Source of the DNA: Geomonas sp. RF6
GTDB lineage: Bacteria; Desulfobacterota; Desulfuromonadia; Geobacterales; Geobacteraceae
NCBI RefSeq assembly: GCF_021044625.1
Contig: NZ_CP087999.1
Coordinates: forward strand, 2,832,001-2,896,000
Length of the DNA: 64,000 nt
Reading direction: 5' to 3'
Below the pieces are notes generated by a model. The model worked only from the letters and a program-made list of their open reading frames with translations, did no database searches and was not told the origin of the DNA. The position numbers and the translations under genes were made by a program. Of this stretch, positions 8,384 to 16,951 are shown one piece after another. Each line of letters begins with the position of its first letter. Position 1 is the stretch's first letter.

Positions 8384-9192
8384 TGACCGACCCCTGTTAC
8401 AAGGTTCCCCACCAGCTGCGAGATGTTGTGGAGACGCAAGAGGATGAAAAAGGTGCACCATCCGGCGACGAAGAACGCTTCCCTCGGGCCGAAGCGGTAG
8501 TTGTGCCTGGTGTGAAAGGTGCCGGTGAAGCCGCGGGAGAGCATCGCCATGTGGATCCGCTCCGCCCGTTGCCACGTCCGCAGCAGCAGGTGCCCGAGGA
8601 GGGAGACGTACACGGAGATCTTCATCCCGGAATCGCCAAAGGCACGCAGCTGCCTCGCGCGCACAGCACGGGAAGCATCCTCAGCGAGGACGAAGATGTA
8701 GCGGTAGAGAAAGAGAAGCTGCACCGAAAAGGGGCGCGGCATCCCGAGGCGCTCCAGCGCGCGGCAGATGTCGGGGAAGCCGGTAAGTGCCACCAGTATG
8801 AGGGCGGCACCGACCGTCAGCGCGGCACGCAGAACTATCGAGGCGCAGGAAATCCATCCGGCGCTGATGCCGACGGATCCCAGCCGGATCAGTATGTCGC
8901 GGTCAAAGAGAGGGTTGAAGATCGCCACGAGGAGGGCGAAGGGGCAGAGGAGGGCGACCTTCTTGACCAGAAAGCGGGGCGGAAGGTCCCCGAGCGCCAC
9001 CATGGCTATGGGAAAGGCAAAGAAGGGGATGAGGGCGGAGATCTGGTACCTGCCGAAGGAGACGACCGTGAAGATGAATACGAGGGTGACGATGACCTTC
9101 GCTCGGGGATCGAGACGATGAAGGCCGCTCACTCCCCCCGCCAGGCGGTCGAGGCTCTTGAAGTCGAGGAGCGCTCCCTCTATCGATGCCAT
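8380..9192 (-). CDS. cbiQ: Energy-coupling factor transmembrane protein CbiQ
   Basis: 270 residues with several hydrophobic segments (for example VIVTLVFIFTVVSFG, FALLVAIFNPLF, AALTVGAALILVAL) and the CbiQ-type cytoplasmic coupling helices with Ala-Arg-rich motifs (SRAVRARQLRAFG). It is the membrane scaffold of the ECF cobalt/nickel transporter. ATG 9192 is preferred over GTG 9207, because CGGAGGG lies just in front of it. cbiO follows with a 4 bp overlap. A 370 bp repeat element separates it from cbiM upstream. Confidence 0.9.
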   Translation of the reverse strand: MASIEGALLDFKSLDRLAGGVSGLHRLDPRAKVIVTLVFIFTVVSFGRYQISALIPFFAFPIAMVALGDLPPRFLVKKVALLCPFALLVAIFNPLFDRDILIRLGSVGISAGWISCASIVLRAALTVGAALILVALTGFPDICRALERLGMPRPFSVQLLFLYRYIFVLAEDASRAVRARQLRAFGDSGMKISVYVSLLGHLLLRTWQRAERIHMAMLSRGFTGTFHTRHNYRFGPREAFFVAGWCTFFILLRLHNISQLVGNLVTGVGQ

Positions 9193-9218
9193 CTTCCCTC
9201 CGCACAAAAAAGGCTCAC

Positions 9219-9585
9219 AGGGGAATTACCCGGGAAGCCGTATATGTTTCGACGAAGCGCCGCACGAGGCCTCGCGTCCCCCCCTTTGCGAAGGGGGGAC
9301 AGGGGGGATTTGACTTGGCCAGGATCCTGCTATGTGCGTAAATGCTGTGGTCTCAAGCAGTTCTTTGATTCATGCTTGCAGAAAACTGGTGGGGCCTATG
9401 TCGCTGATCTTTAGACTGCCGCAGAACAGGGGTTCGACGACCGAGATGTACTGCTAAACGGGCTGCGGTTCTAGAAGTGACTTGAAGATCAAATCCCTCC
9501 TGCCCCCCCTTCGCAAAGGGGGGAACGTTAGGCCTTCTGCAGTGCTTCGTGGCAATGTACCCACGCTTCCCCGGAATTCTCGGAT
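9219..9585. repeat. MITE-like 370 bp inverted-repeat element, copy 1
   Basis: Two roughly 100 bp arms in inverted orientation enclose a core of about 160 bp. Each arm contains a GGGGAAGC-type end, a hairpin with stem CCCCCCTT/AAGGGGGG and a GATTTGA inner border. The core shares long blocks with copy 2 at 46959-47327: CTGTGGTCTCAAGCA, ACTGGTGG, GCCTATGTCG, TGATCTTTAGA and CGAGATGTACTG. No reading frame in it resembles a protein. It sits between cbiQ and cbiM and fills most of 9193-9673. Confidence 0.85.
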
Positions 9586-9673
9586 GAGCCTTTCGCAAAG
9601 GGGGGGACGAGATAGCCTCGCATCCTGTTAAAAAGTTTTCGCAGCGGCGTCCCCTTCTCAACGATCGCGCTCC

Positions 9674-10687
9674 CTAGGAGACCGCGCCTTTCTTCCTCTT
9701 CAGGAAGAGGCCGCCCAGAAGGGCGCACAGCAGGGTCACCACGGAGCCGGCGATACCGGCGATCCCCGTGCCGGCACTTTCGACGGTGTCTAGCGCTGCG
9801 CTCCCTGCGGATGAGCGCTTGAACCCGTACTCCGGCATGACCGCGGTCTTTTGCTGCAGCGCGCCCAGCGCGCTAGAAATCGAAGAGTCAGCGGAGGACT
9901 TCAGCTCCCCTCCCGTCGCTCGCGCGATCGCCCATTCCAGCCCGTCGGGATTTCTGGAGGCGAAGGAGGAGAGGATGCCGCCGGTAAGGAGAGCGACGGC
10001 CATGCCGGCGAGCAAAAGGCGGCGGCCCGCTTTCCCGGCGGCAGGAACGCCTGCGCAGAATGCTGCTTCGGGACGTGTCTTGCGGAAGAAGGAGAGGATT
10101 GCGACCGTCACCACCCCTTCCACGATACCTATGGCCAGGTGGATCGGCTGCATGAGGAGGAGGAAGGTCCGCACCGGCAGTGCCGCCACCCCTGAAAGCC
10201 ATGTTTCCAGTACTACGGCGAGGGAGCCCAGTTGCAGCGCGGCTATCGCGGAGAGAACTGTCCAGCAGGCGGCGCGGGTGCTTCCGGCGGCGCGGGGGTT
10301 CCTGAGAGAGAGCAGGGGGTATACCAGAAATGCGGGGACGACCCCGATGTTGAAGATGTTGCACCCAAGCGCGAGGAGGCCGCCGTCGGCAAAGAAGAGC
10401 GCCTGCACGAAGAGGACGGAGGCTACGACCAGAAGGGCCGCGTGGGGCCCCAGCAGAAGCGAGAGGAGCAGGCCGCCGGCGAGGTGTCCGCTGGAGCCGG
10501 TCCCGGGGATGCTGAAATTGATCATCTGCGCGGCGAAGAGGAAGGCGCCGAGCACCCCCATCAGGGGGACCTTGCGCTCGTCGAGATCCTTTGCGACGTT
10601 CCGGGACGACCAGGCGATGGCGCCTGCTGACACGCACCACATCGTCCCACCGACCGCCGGCGACAGAAGTGCGTCTGCCATGTGCAT
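9674..10687 (-). CDS. cbiM: CbiM-CbiN fusion, substrate-binding subunit of cobalt/nickel ECF transporter
   Basis: 337 residues. The N-terminus MHMADALLSPAVGG is the metal-binding start of CbiM/NikM, with His at position 2. About six hydrophobic segments follow to residue ~210. From ~225 a PDGLE domain is fused (ASRNPDGLEWAIA), the CbiN/NikN-like part, ending in a last membrane helix (GIAGSVVTLLCALLGGLFL) and a basic tail. It selects the metal for the CbiQO module. No cobalamin riboswitch is visible upstream; a repeated GTGACAC motif is. The product could be a nickel (NikMN) rather than a cobalt subunit. Confidence 0.9.
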   Translation of the reverse strand: MHMADALLSPAVGGTMWCVSAGAIAWSSRNVAKDLDERKVPLMGVLGAFLFAAQMINFSIPGTGSSGHLAGGLLLSLLLGPHAALLVVASVLFVQALFFADGGLLALGCNIFNIGVVPAFLVYPLLSLRNPRAAGSTRAACWTVLSAIAALQLGSLAVVLETWLSGVAALPVRTFLLLMQPIHLAIGIVEGVVTVAILSFFRKTRPEAAFCAGVPAAGKAGRRLLLAGMAVALLTGGILSSFASRNPDGLEWAIARATGGELKSSADSSISSALGALQQKTAVMPEYGFKRSSAGSAALDTVESAGTGIAGIAGSVVTLLCALLGGLFLKRKKGAVS

Positions 10688-10732
10688 CGCTCTTTCCCCT
10701 TGCGCCCCCGTGTCCCCACTTTGCTGTCAGCG

Positions 10733-10759
10733 GTGACACGATTTTGGATTTAGTGACAC
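10733..10759 (-). promoter_or_regulatory. Putative metal-regulator operator upstream of cbiM
   Basis: Two copies of GTGACAC (10733-10739 and 10753-10759) separated by 13 bp; on the gene strand GTGTCAC-N13-GTGTCAC. A third, inverted half site GTGTCCC is at 10710-10716. The half-site length and 13 bp spacing resemble the NikR boxes described for deltaproteobacteria (GTGTTAC-N13/14-GTAACAC), though the right half matches less well. If correct the transporter is nickel-responsive. This is inference. Confidence 0.4.
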
Positions 10760-10914
10760 CAGATAAATACTAGATACCTCCCCGGCTGTCAATGACAATG
10801 TCCCCAAGGTGTCGGGGGAAGGGACGGCAAGGGTGAGTGAGAGGGAAGGATGGAGGGTTCTTCTGTGAGCTGGAGGGGATGCGGGGGGGGAAGGGCCGCC
10901 GGGGGAGGTGGCCG

Positions 10915-11859
10915 CTAGTCGCGTTCCAGGATCTGAAGGAGGGTGTCGACGAGGTGAGGGGCAAGATTGGTTCCCTGCATCTCCACAATGGTGCGAAGGA
11001 ACTCGTCACGGCAGAGCCCCTTACGATACGGGCGGTCCATGGTAAGGGCGTCACAGACGTCGGCAACCGCCACAATCTGCGCCTCCAGCGGGGTGTCCTC
11101 CCCCTTCAGTCCGCAGGGGTACCCTTTCCCGTCCCAGCGCTCGTGGTGATAGAGGACGATGTCCTGCACGGTCTTCGAGAGGTTCGCCTTGCGCACGACG
11201 TCGCACCCCCAGATCGTGTGCTTCTTGATCACGTCGAATTCCTTCGGGGTGAGGGCGCGCTCCGCGTTGAGAATCGCCTCGGGGACTCCGATCTTGCCGC
11301 AGTCGTGCAGCCAGCTGCCGTACTTTATCTCGCGCTGCCTGTCCACGGAGATGTGCAGTTCGGCGGCGATCTTCAGGGCGAGGGTGGCGACGCGGTCGCA
11401 GTGGCCGCGGGTGGAGGCGTCCTTCAGCTCGATGGTCTGGGCGAGAGAGTGCAGGATGTACTCGTCCTCCCGAGCCAGTGACTGCAGGATGCGGTGCCTG
11501 CGGATCCCGTCCTTCACCGCGCGCAGCATCTCGCTCTTCTTCCACGGCTTCACCACGAAGCGAAAGACCTCGCCGCTGTTGATCGCGGCGAGAGCGGTGG
11601 AGAGATCGGCGCTCCCCGTCATCATGATCTTTACGGTGTGTGGGGAGAGTTCCTTGATCTTCGCCAGGAGCTCGAGGCCGCGCATCCCCGGCATCTCGTT
11701 GTCGGAGACCACCACGGAGACGTGCTCCTGGTCGATGATTTCGAGCGCTTCCATGGCGGACGATGCAGTGAGGATCCTGAGCCCCTTGTTTTCAAAGATG
11801 CTCGTGGTGTAGGCGAGGTAACTTTTTTCGTCATCCACAAACAAGACTGTTTCCTGCAT
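10915..11859 (-). CDS. Response regulator with HD-GYP domain (c-di-GMP phosphodiesterase type)
   Basis: 314 residues. Receiver domain at about 1-120 with the acidic pocket (FVDDE), phospho-acceptor D53 (SDNEMPG), MTGSAD and the conserved Lys in VVKPW. HD-GYP domain at about 145-310: HDCGKIGVP and HHERWDGKGYPCG, matching the HHExxDGxGYP signature, so cyclic di-GMP hydrolysis is likely. ATG 11859 has a GGAGGGGGC site directly upstream; the longer frame start at 11886 is rejected. No sensor kinase is adjacent. It is divergent from a second HD-GYP gene. Confidence 0.9.
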   Translation of the reverse strand: MQETVLFVDDEKSYLAYTTSIFENKGLRILTASSAMEALEIIDQEHVSVVVSDNEMPGMRGLELLAKIKELSPHTVKIMMTGSADLSTALAAINSGEVFRFVVKPWKKSEMLRAVKDGIRRHRILQSLAREDEYILHSLAQTIELKDASTRGHCDRVATLALKIAAELHISVDRQREIKYGSWLHDCGKIGVPEAILNAERALTPKEFDVIKKHTIWGCDVVRKANLSKTVQDIVLYHHERWDGKGYPCGLKGEDTPLEAQIVAVADVCDALTMDRPYRKGLCRDEFLRTIVEMQGTNLAPHLVDTLLQILERD

Positions 11860-12080
11860 GCCCCCTCCAATGCGCAGTGCGCGCAAAGCAAAGCACTGTA
11901 TTCGTCGCCGATCATCTTATCGGCGGTATGCAGAAAAAAGAGAGGGAAAAATCGCCTCATCCGGCGCACCGACGTATACGACTGCTTCCCTTTTGCGGCC
12001 TCCTTCCTGTCGATTTGCACCTACCAGAAGGGTTCGTCAGCGGCAGGGCGCGTAGATCCAGCACCCGCGGGGCTTCGCGA

Positions 12081-12108
12081 TTGACATTAACCCCGCGAGC
12101 GATACCAT
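12081..12108 (+). promoter_or_regulatory. Putative sigma70 promoter of the MerR-like/HD-GYP/CheX cluster
   Basis: TTGACA at 12081-12086, 16 bp spacer, TACCAT at 12103-12108. It lies about 115 bp before the MerR-like start. The remaining part of the 370 bp gap 11860-12229 shows no gene or repeat. Confidence 0.5.
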
Positions 12109-12229
12109 GCATCGTGACTGCTGCAGGGAGGCGGGAAAGGAGAGGCATTCGCCGCGGGCTCACCGGGACGAAGAGACTCTTTCTCTGGATGGAACGACCA
12201 GGCGCGAAGGTGCGGAAAAGGGGGAAGCG

Positions 12230-12412
12230 ATGTCTTTAGCGAAAACGTGGTACACGATCGAAGAGGCGGTCTCGAAGTTCGGAGTGGAGCGCGACGAGCT
12301 GATGACCTGGATTGACGAGGGGCTCATCCGCACCGAGGAGGAGGGGGGGCAGCCGCTGCGGGTAAACGGGGACGACCTGGAGCTCAAGCTGCAGGAAGTA
12401 ACCGGGATTTAA
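12230..12412 (+). CDS. Small MerR/excisionase-type helix-turn-helix protein
   Basis: 60 residues. The whole protein is one winged helix-turn-helix of the MerR type: [45 protein letters not shown], the pattern of DNA-binding helices followed by the wing with an Arg-Val contact. There is no effector domain. ATG 12230 is chosen because GGGGAAG precedes it and the helix-turn-helix starts right after; the frame opens at 12107 without a family match. It lies 84 bp upstream of the HD-GYP gene and may regulate it. Confidence 0.7.
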   Translation: MSLAKTWYTIEEAVSKFGVERDELMTWIDEGLIRTEEEGGQPLRVNGDDLELKLQEVTGI

Positions 12413-12496
12413 CCCCTTAAGTAACCACGGACTCTGCCGATACCTTCTGGAGATAATGTGCCGGGATAACCCGGGCAGGATCAGCAGGAGGAAGCA

Positions 12497-13456
12497 ATGG
12501 GGGAGTTTTACGTCCCTGTCAGCGTGGACAGCATCCAGTCGGACCTCTTTCCCGACGTGGCGCTCTACCTGAAGAGCGGGGACAAATATATCCTGTACAA
12601 GAGCCATGGCCGCAACTTCTCGCGTCTGGACGCGCAGCGGCTCGTGGAAAACTGCGTCGATTTTCTTTTCGTCAGCCCGGCGGACCTGGAGGTCATCACG
12701 CTCTTTCTGGAGGCGAACGCGGAGCGGGTCCTGAAGGACGAGACGCTGCAGGCGAAGGCGAAAGGAAAGATCATCTACCAGACCTCCATCAACTTCGTGG
12801 GGGACATCTTCGAGCACCCGGAAAAGGTGGCCGACTTCGAGCGCAGCAAGCGCCTGGTGCAGAATCTCCTGCAGTACCTGGTGAGCGACAAGGACTGCCT
12901 CTCCACCATGGAGACGGTGATGTCGCACAACTACTACACCTTCGTGCACAGCCTCCAGGTCACCGCCCTCTCCATCCTTCTCCACTCCGAGGCGTACATG
13001 CTGGCCCGGGACGAGATGCTCGACGTGGGGATCGGGACCCTCTTCCACGACTTCGGGAAGATCTTCATCCCGCAGGAGATCCTCAACAAGAGCGGCAAGC
13101 TCACCGAGCCGGAGATCGCGCTGTACAAGAAGCACCCCGAGGAGGGGTACCACTACCTGAAGAACAATACCCGCATCAGCGAAAACGCCCTCTCCATCGT
13201 GCGCCACCATCACGAGCGGAACAACGGCACCGGATACCCTCACGGAGTGAAGGGGGAACAGATCCCGCGCAGCGCGCAGGTCGGGGCGGTGTGCGACGTC
13301 TATTGCACCCTTACCATGGACCGCTCATGCAGGAAGGCGCTTCCTTCCTCCATAGCGCTGCAGATCATGAAGCAGGAGATGAAAGGGGCGCTAAACCCCA
13401 GGTTGCTCGACGTGCTGGAGGAAATCGTCTGCCCCAACGAGGCTGTTTTCCCCTGA
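12497..13456 (+). CDS. HD-GYP domain protein with non-receiver N-terminal domain
   Basis: 319 residues. The first ~125 residues are a poorly characterised N-terminal domain (VSVDSIQSDLFPDVALYLKSGDKYILYKSHG) of the kind found in front of many Geobacter HD-GYP proteins. The HD-GYP domain follows: HSLQVTALS, LFHDFGKIFIP and HHHERNNGTGYPHG. The GYP motif carries Asn where the canonical HHExxDGxGYP has Asp, so activity may be altered. RBS GGAGGAAGC is just upstream of ATG 12497. It is followed 34 bp later by cheX, and both probably form one unit controlling motility or adhesion. Confidence 0.88.
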   Translation: MGEFYVPVSVDSIQSDLFPDVALYLKSGDKYILYKSHGRNFSRLDAQRLVENCVDFLFVSPADLEVITLFLEANAERVLKDETLQAKAKGKIIYQTSINFVGDIFEHPEKVADFERSKRLVQNLLQYLVSDKDCLSTMETVMSHNYYTFVHSLQVTALSILLHSEAYMLARDEMLDVGIGTLFHDFGKIFIPQEILNKSGKLTEPEIALYKKHPEEGYHYLKNNTRISENALSIVRHHHERNNGTGYPHGVKGEQIPRSAQVGAVCDVYCTLTMDRSCRKALPSSIALQIMKQEMKGALNPRLLDVLEEIVCPNEAVFP

Positions 13457-13490
13457 AAAGAATCATAGTGGCAGGTGCCAAGGAGGGTTT

Positions 13491-13988
13491 GTGAGTAACA
13501 TTACGTTCGAAGAAATCATGTTCACCATCATGGAGGCGACGCAGGATACCTTCAAGAGCTACATGGGCACCGACATCTACGCAGGAAAGGTGGAGAAAAA
13601 GATCGACCCGGTGGGGAGCGATGTGGTGGGGATTATCGGCGTTGCCGGGGACCGCGTCGGGTACATCCTCTTTGCCACGGAGATGCCCTCCGCGGTGCAG
13701 GTGGCGAAGGAGCTCCTTATGCTGGAGGACGCGGACGAGGATTCGATCAACGATGCGGTGGGGGAGATCACCAACAACATCGCCGGGGTCTTCAAGAGCA
13801 AGTACCACGAGCAGTACGGTAGCGTGGCTCTCGGCCTCCCTCTCGTGGTTTCCGGCCGCATCCGCCCCATAAACGAGCAGCCCCCCGCTCCTGCGGACGG
13901 CATGATGCGGGTTCAGTGCAAAGGGGTCACCATCCCCTTCAGGACGATGGACGGCAGGATCAGCTTCCGCGTCATGGTGTACATGTAG
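13491..13988 (+). CDS. cheX: CheX-family chemotaxis phosphatase
   Basis: 165 residues, CheC/CheX/FliY superfamily. The catalytic helix is in NDAVGEITNNIAGVFKS, with the conserved ExxN pair that removes phosphate from CheY. CheX proteins are usually about 150-160 residues and act as dimers. Start GTG 13491 has AAGGAGG 5 bases upstream. Being next to HD-GYP genes rather than a che cluster suggests it may act on a receiver domain in cyclic di-GMP signalling, possibly the response regulator encoded divergently. That partner is a guess. Confidence 0.87.
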   Translation: MSNITFEEIMFTIMEATQDTFKSYMGTDIYAGKVEKKIDPVGSDVVGIIGVAGDRVGYILFATEMPSAVQVAKELLMLEDADEDSINDAVGEITNNIAGVFKSKYHEQYGSVALGLPLVVSGRIRPINEQPPAPADGMMRVQCKGVTIPFRTMDGRISFRVMVYM

Positions 13989-14091
13989 GAGGCCGCGGCT
14001 CGTGGCTCCCCGCAGCAAGAAGTCTGGGGGAAGCAACGTATGTTAGAGCAATCACGATCGCGCATGTTTCTTTAGTACGGCACGATCTCAA

Positions 14092-14199
14092 GCGTCCCCT
14101 CCCTTTCAAGGGGAGGGACAGGGTGGGGATGGGGTTGTAGCTGGTGACGGCACCGACCCCATCCCCCTCCTGTCCTCCCCCTTGAAAGGGGAGGGACGC
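14092..14199. repeat. Imperfect 108 bp palindrome
   Basis: Two arms of about 44 bp, one starting GCGTCCCCTCCC and the other ending GGGAGGGACGC, are inverted around a loop of about 20 bp. Each arm also contains its own small hairpin (CCCTTTCAAGGGG / CCCCTTGAAAGGGG). It lies between cheX and fumarase, which converge, so it may also block transcription from both sides. The rest of 13989-14314 holds nothing I can name. Confidence 0.75.
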
Positions 14200-14314
14200 G
14201 ACGCCGACGGCTTAGCTTCGTTGTGTCCTCTGGCGGATGCCCCCTATAACTTACAAGCAAAAGAGGCCGGTGGTGCATGCACCCCGGCCTCTTCACTTCC
14301 AACCTCCCGCTTCG

Positions 14315-15937
14315 TCAGATCCCCAATTCGGCGAAGAAGTCGTTTCCCTTGTCGTCGGTGAGAATAAAGGCGGGGAAATCCTCCACCTCTATGCGCCACA
14401 CCGCCTCCATCCCGAGCTCCTGGTAGTCGAGACACTCCACCTTCTTGATGTTCTCCTCGGCAAGAACCGCTGCCGGCCCGCCGATGGAGCCGAGATAGAA
14501 GCCGCCGTGCCTGCTGCACGAGACGGCGACCTGCTTGCTGCGGTTCCCTTTCGCTATCATGATGAGGGACGCGCCCGCCTCCTGCAGGTGCTCCACATAG
14601 CTGTCCATACGACCCGCCGTGGTGGGGCCGAACGAGCCGGAGGGCTTTCCTGCCGGAGTCTTCGCCGGACCCGCGTAATAGACCGGGTGCTTCTTCAGGT
14701 ACTCGGGGAGCGGCTTTCCTGCGTCCAGGAGCTCCTTGAAGCGGGCGTGGGCGATGTCGCGCGCCACCACGATCGTGCCGGAGAGGAGGAGCGGTGTCGA
14801 AACCGGGTGCAGGGAGAGCTCCTTGCGGATTTCATCCATCGGCCGGTCCAGGTTGATGCGCACGCCGTGGCAGTGCTTGCCGCGGAACTGCTCCGGTATC
14901 AGGCGCCCCGGGTTGCGGTCGAGCTCCTCCACCCAGATCCCTTCCCTGTTGATCTTCCCCTTCACGTTGCGGTCAGCGGAGCAGGAAACTCCCATCCCCA
15001 CCGGGCAGGAGGCACCGTGGCGCGGGAGTCGCACGACGCGCACGTCGTGGCAGAAGTGCTTTCCCCCAAACTGCGCGCCGATGCCGGACTCCTGGGCCGC
15101 CTTCAGGAGCGTTTCCTCAAGCTCCAGGTCGCGGAAGGCGCTGCCGCTCCCGTCCCCGGAGGTGGGGAGATTGTCGAGATAGCCGGTGGAAAGGAGCTTC
15201 ACCGTCTTTAAGTTGCTTTCAGCACTCGTGCCGCCGATCACGAAGGCGAGGTGGTAGGGGGGGCAGGCCGAGGTGCCGATAGTCTTCATCTTCTGAACCA
15301 GGAAGTCGACCAGGCGCGAGGGGGTCAGGAGCGCCTTCGTCTCCTGGTACAGGTACGTCTTGTTGGCGGAGCCGCCCCCCTTGGCAAGGAACAGGAAGCG
15401 GTACTCCATCCCGGGGACGGCGTACAGGTCGATCTGCGCGGGAAGGTTGGTGCCGGAGTTCTGCTCCCGGTACATGTCGAGCGCCACCGTCTGCGAGTAG
15501 CGCAGGTTTTCACCGGTGTAGACGTCGTACACCCCGCGGGAGAGAAACTCGGCATCGTCGGCGCCGGTCCAGACCCGCTCCCCCTTTTTCCCCATGATGA
15601 TCGCCGTGCCGGTGTCCTGGCATACCGGAAGCTCGAACCCTGCGGCGACCTCCGCGTTGCGCAGGAAGGCGAGGGCGACGCCGCGGTCGTTGCGCGACGC
15701 CTGCGGGTCGCTGAGGATGCGGGCCACCTGCTCGTTGTGCTTTGGGCGCAGCAGGAAGGAGACATCCTTCATGGCGGTCCTGGCAAGGAGGGAGAGCCCC
15801 TCGGGGGCGACCTTCAGGATCTCCGTGCCGTCGAACTCTGTCACGCTCAGGTATTGCTGCGAATCGGGGATAAGCCGGTAGCTTGTAGTATCGGGACCTA
15901 GAGGAAACTGCTCCTGATACCTGAACTCGGGGGGCAT
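14315..15937 (-). CDS. fum: Class I fumarate hydratase, Fe-S dependent
   Basis: 540 residues, close to FumA/FumB length (548). Converts fumarate and malate in the TCA cycle. The three [4Fe-4S] ligands are visible: C106 in PVCQDTGT, one in [10 protein letters not shown] (about 225) and one in [10 protein letters not shown] (about 310-320). The C-terminal beta domain has GPTTAGRMD and AKGNRSK. ATG 15937 has AGGAG 7 bases upstream; the longer frame to 16147 is dropped. In Geobacter a class I fumarase serves both the oxidative cycle and fumarate respiration. Confidence 0.95.
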   Translation of the reverse strand: MPPEFRYQEQFPLGPDTTSYRLIPDSQQYLSVTEFDGTEILKVAPEGLSLLARTAMKDVSFLLRPKHNEQVARILSDPQASRNDRGVALAFLRNAEVAAGFELPVCQDTGTAIIMGKKGERVWTGADDAEFLSRGVYDVYTGENLRYSQTVALDMYREQNSGTNLPAQIDLYAVPGMEYRFLFLAKGGGSANKTYLYQETKALLTPSRLVDFLVQKMKTIGTSACPPYHLAFVIGGTSAESNLKTVKLLSTGYLDNLPTSGDGSGSAFRDLELEETLLKAAQESGIGAQFGGKHFCHDVRVVRLPRHGASCPVGMGVSCSADRNVKGKINREGIWVEELDRNPGRLIPEQFRGKHCHGVRINLDRPMDEIRKELSLHPVSTPLLLSGTIVVARDIAHARFKELLDAGKPLPEYLKKHPVYYAGPAKTPAGKPSGSFGPTTAGRMDSYVEHLQEAGASLIMIAKGNRSKQVAVSCSRHGGFYLGSIGGPAAVLAEENIKKVECLDYQELGMEAVWRIEVEDFPAFILTDDKGNDFFAELGI

Positions 15938-16030
15938 CAAAAACTCCTGGTGAGGGGAGACCTCGGGGGAATGCGTCAGGTCGCTGTCGGGAAGTCGCGA
16001 AAAAAACGTATACGGCCGTGGGCCATCGCG

Positions 16031-16059
16031 AATATATTTCAATCGGGAGCGTTTGTCGA
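16031..16059 (-). promoter_or_regulatory. Putative sigma70 promoter of fumarase
   Basis: On the gene strand TCGACA (16054-16059), 17 bp spacer, TATATT (16031-16036), about 90 bp upstream of the start. The 327 bp region 15938-16264 between the divergent fumarase and methyltransferase genes otherwise shows nothing clear. Confidence 0.45.
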
Positions 16060-16264
16060 GCAGGAAGTTGCCGCAACGCTGGTCCTGGGACGGGTCGAGG
16101 GGCGCCGCAAGCGGCTTCGGCACCGGACCCCTTGACCGTCCTGCCATTGCAGCGCAAAATTTTAATGACGCACTCCGGCCTTTCTGCTACAGCTCAGATG
16201 CCGGTTCACCACATCAGAACCGCCTCCCCCCGCTGGGGTGAGACGAGAGTAGAGGAACGAAGCG

Positions 16265-16849
16265 ATGGAGAAAGACCGCACAAAGTGGAACAGCAAGTAT
16301 GGTGTTCCTGATTACATATTCCCCTTCACCCCCTCGAGGTTCCTGGAGGAAAACCTCGATCTGGTGCTCCGGCTGGCGCCGGGAAACCGGGCGCTGGACA
16401 TAGCCTGCGGCGAGGGGAGAAATGCCATCTATCTGGCAAGGCACGGCTTCGACGTCACCGCGATCGACATCTCCGAGCAGGGGCTCGCGAAGGGGAGGAC
16501 GCGCTGCTGGCGGGAAGGGATCCGGGTCAATTTCGTCTGCGCCGACCTGGAGCAGTACCGGCTGTCCGAGAAGTACGACGTCATCCTCAATTTCAACTTC
16601 CTGCTGCGCGACCTCGTCCCTGAGGCGATCGCCTCGTTAACCCCCGGGGGGCTCCTCATTATGGAGACGATCGTGGACACCCCCAACCTGGAGGGGATGC
16701 ACACGAAGTCGTTTCTCCTGCAGCCCGGAGAGTTGCGGCGCCTCTTTGCCTGGTACCCGGGGAAGATCCTGCGCTCCGATGAGAGCCCGACGGGGACGCC
16801 CCCGGTGGCGAGGATGATATTTCAAAAGAGCGCCGCGCCGATGAACTAG
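16265..16849 (+). CDS. Class I SAM-dependent methyltransferase (TehB-like)
   Basis: 194 residues. Rossmann-fold methyltransferase with the SAM-binding motif I ALDIACGEGRNAIYLA (43-58), the acidic motif II VTAIDIS and motif III region SLTPGGLLIMET. The N-terminus KWNSKYGVPDY is typical of the tellurite-resistance TehB-like subgroup. The substrate is unknown. RBS AGAGGAA is about 7 bases upstream. It converges on ubiE with a shared terminator between. Confidence 0.8.
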   Translation: MEKDRTKWNSKYGVPDYIFPFTPSRFLEENLDLVLRLAPGNRALDIACGEGRNAIYLARHGFDVTAIDISEQGLAKGRTRCWREGIRVNFVCADLEQYRLSEKYDVILNFNFLLRDLVPEAIASLTPGGLLIMETIVDTPNLEGMHTKSFLLQPGELRRLFAWYPGKILRSDESPTGTPPVARMIFQKSAAPMN

Positions 16850-16900
16850 GAGCGGCGGCCACGTCCCCGCACCATCTCGCCCAATCCTCCGCTGAAACAA

Positions 16901-16928
16901 AAAAAGGCACCCCGGAGGGTGCCTTTTT
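16901..16928. terminator. Bidirectional intrinsic terminator
   Basis: Stem AGGCACCC/GGGTGCCT with loop CGGA, a run of A on one side and T on the other. It serves the converging methyltransferase and ubiE/menG genes. Confidence 0.9.
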
Positions 16929-16951
16929 GACCTTTGCAGTTGCGGTGCGGC

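Noticed and set aside
10688-10800. Possible cobalamin riboswitch upstream of cbiM
   Set aside because: None of the conserved B12-box sequence is visible; only the GTGACAC repeats are.
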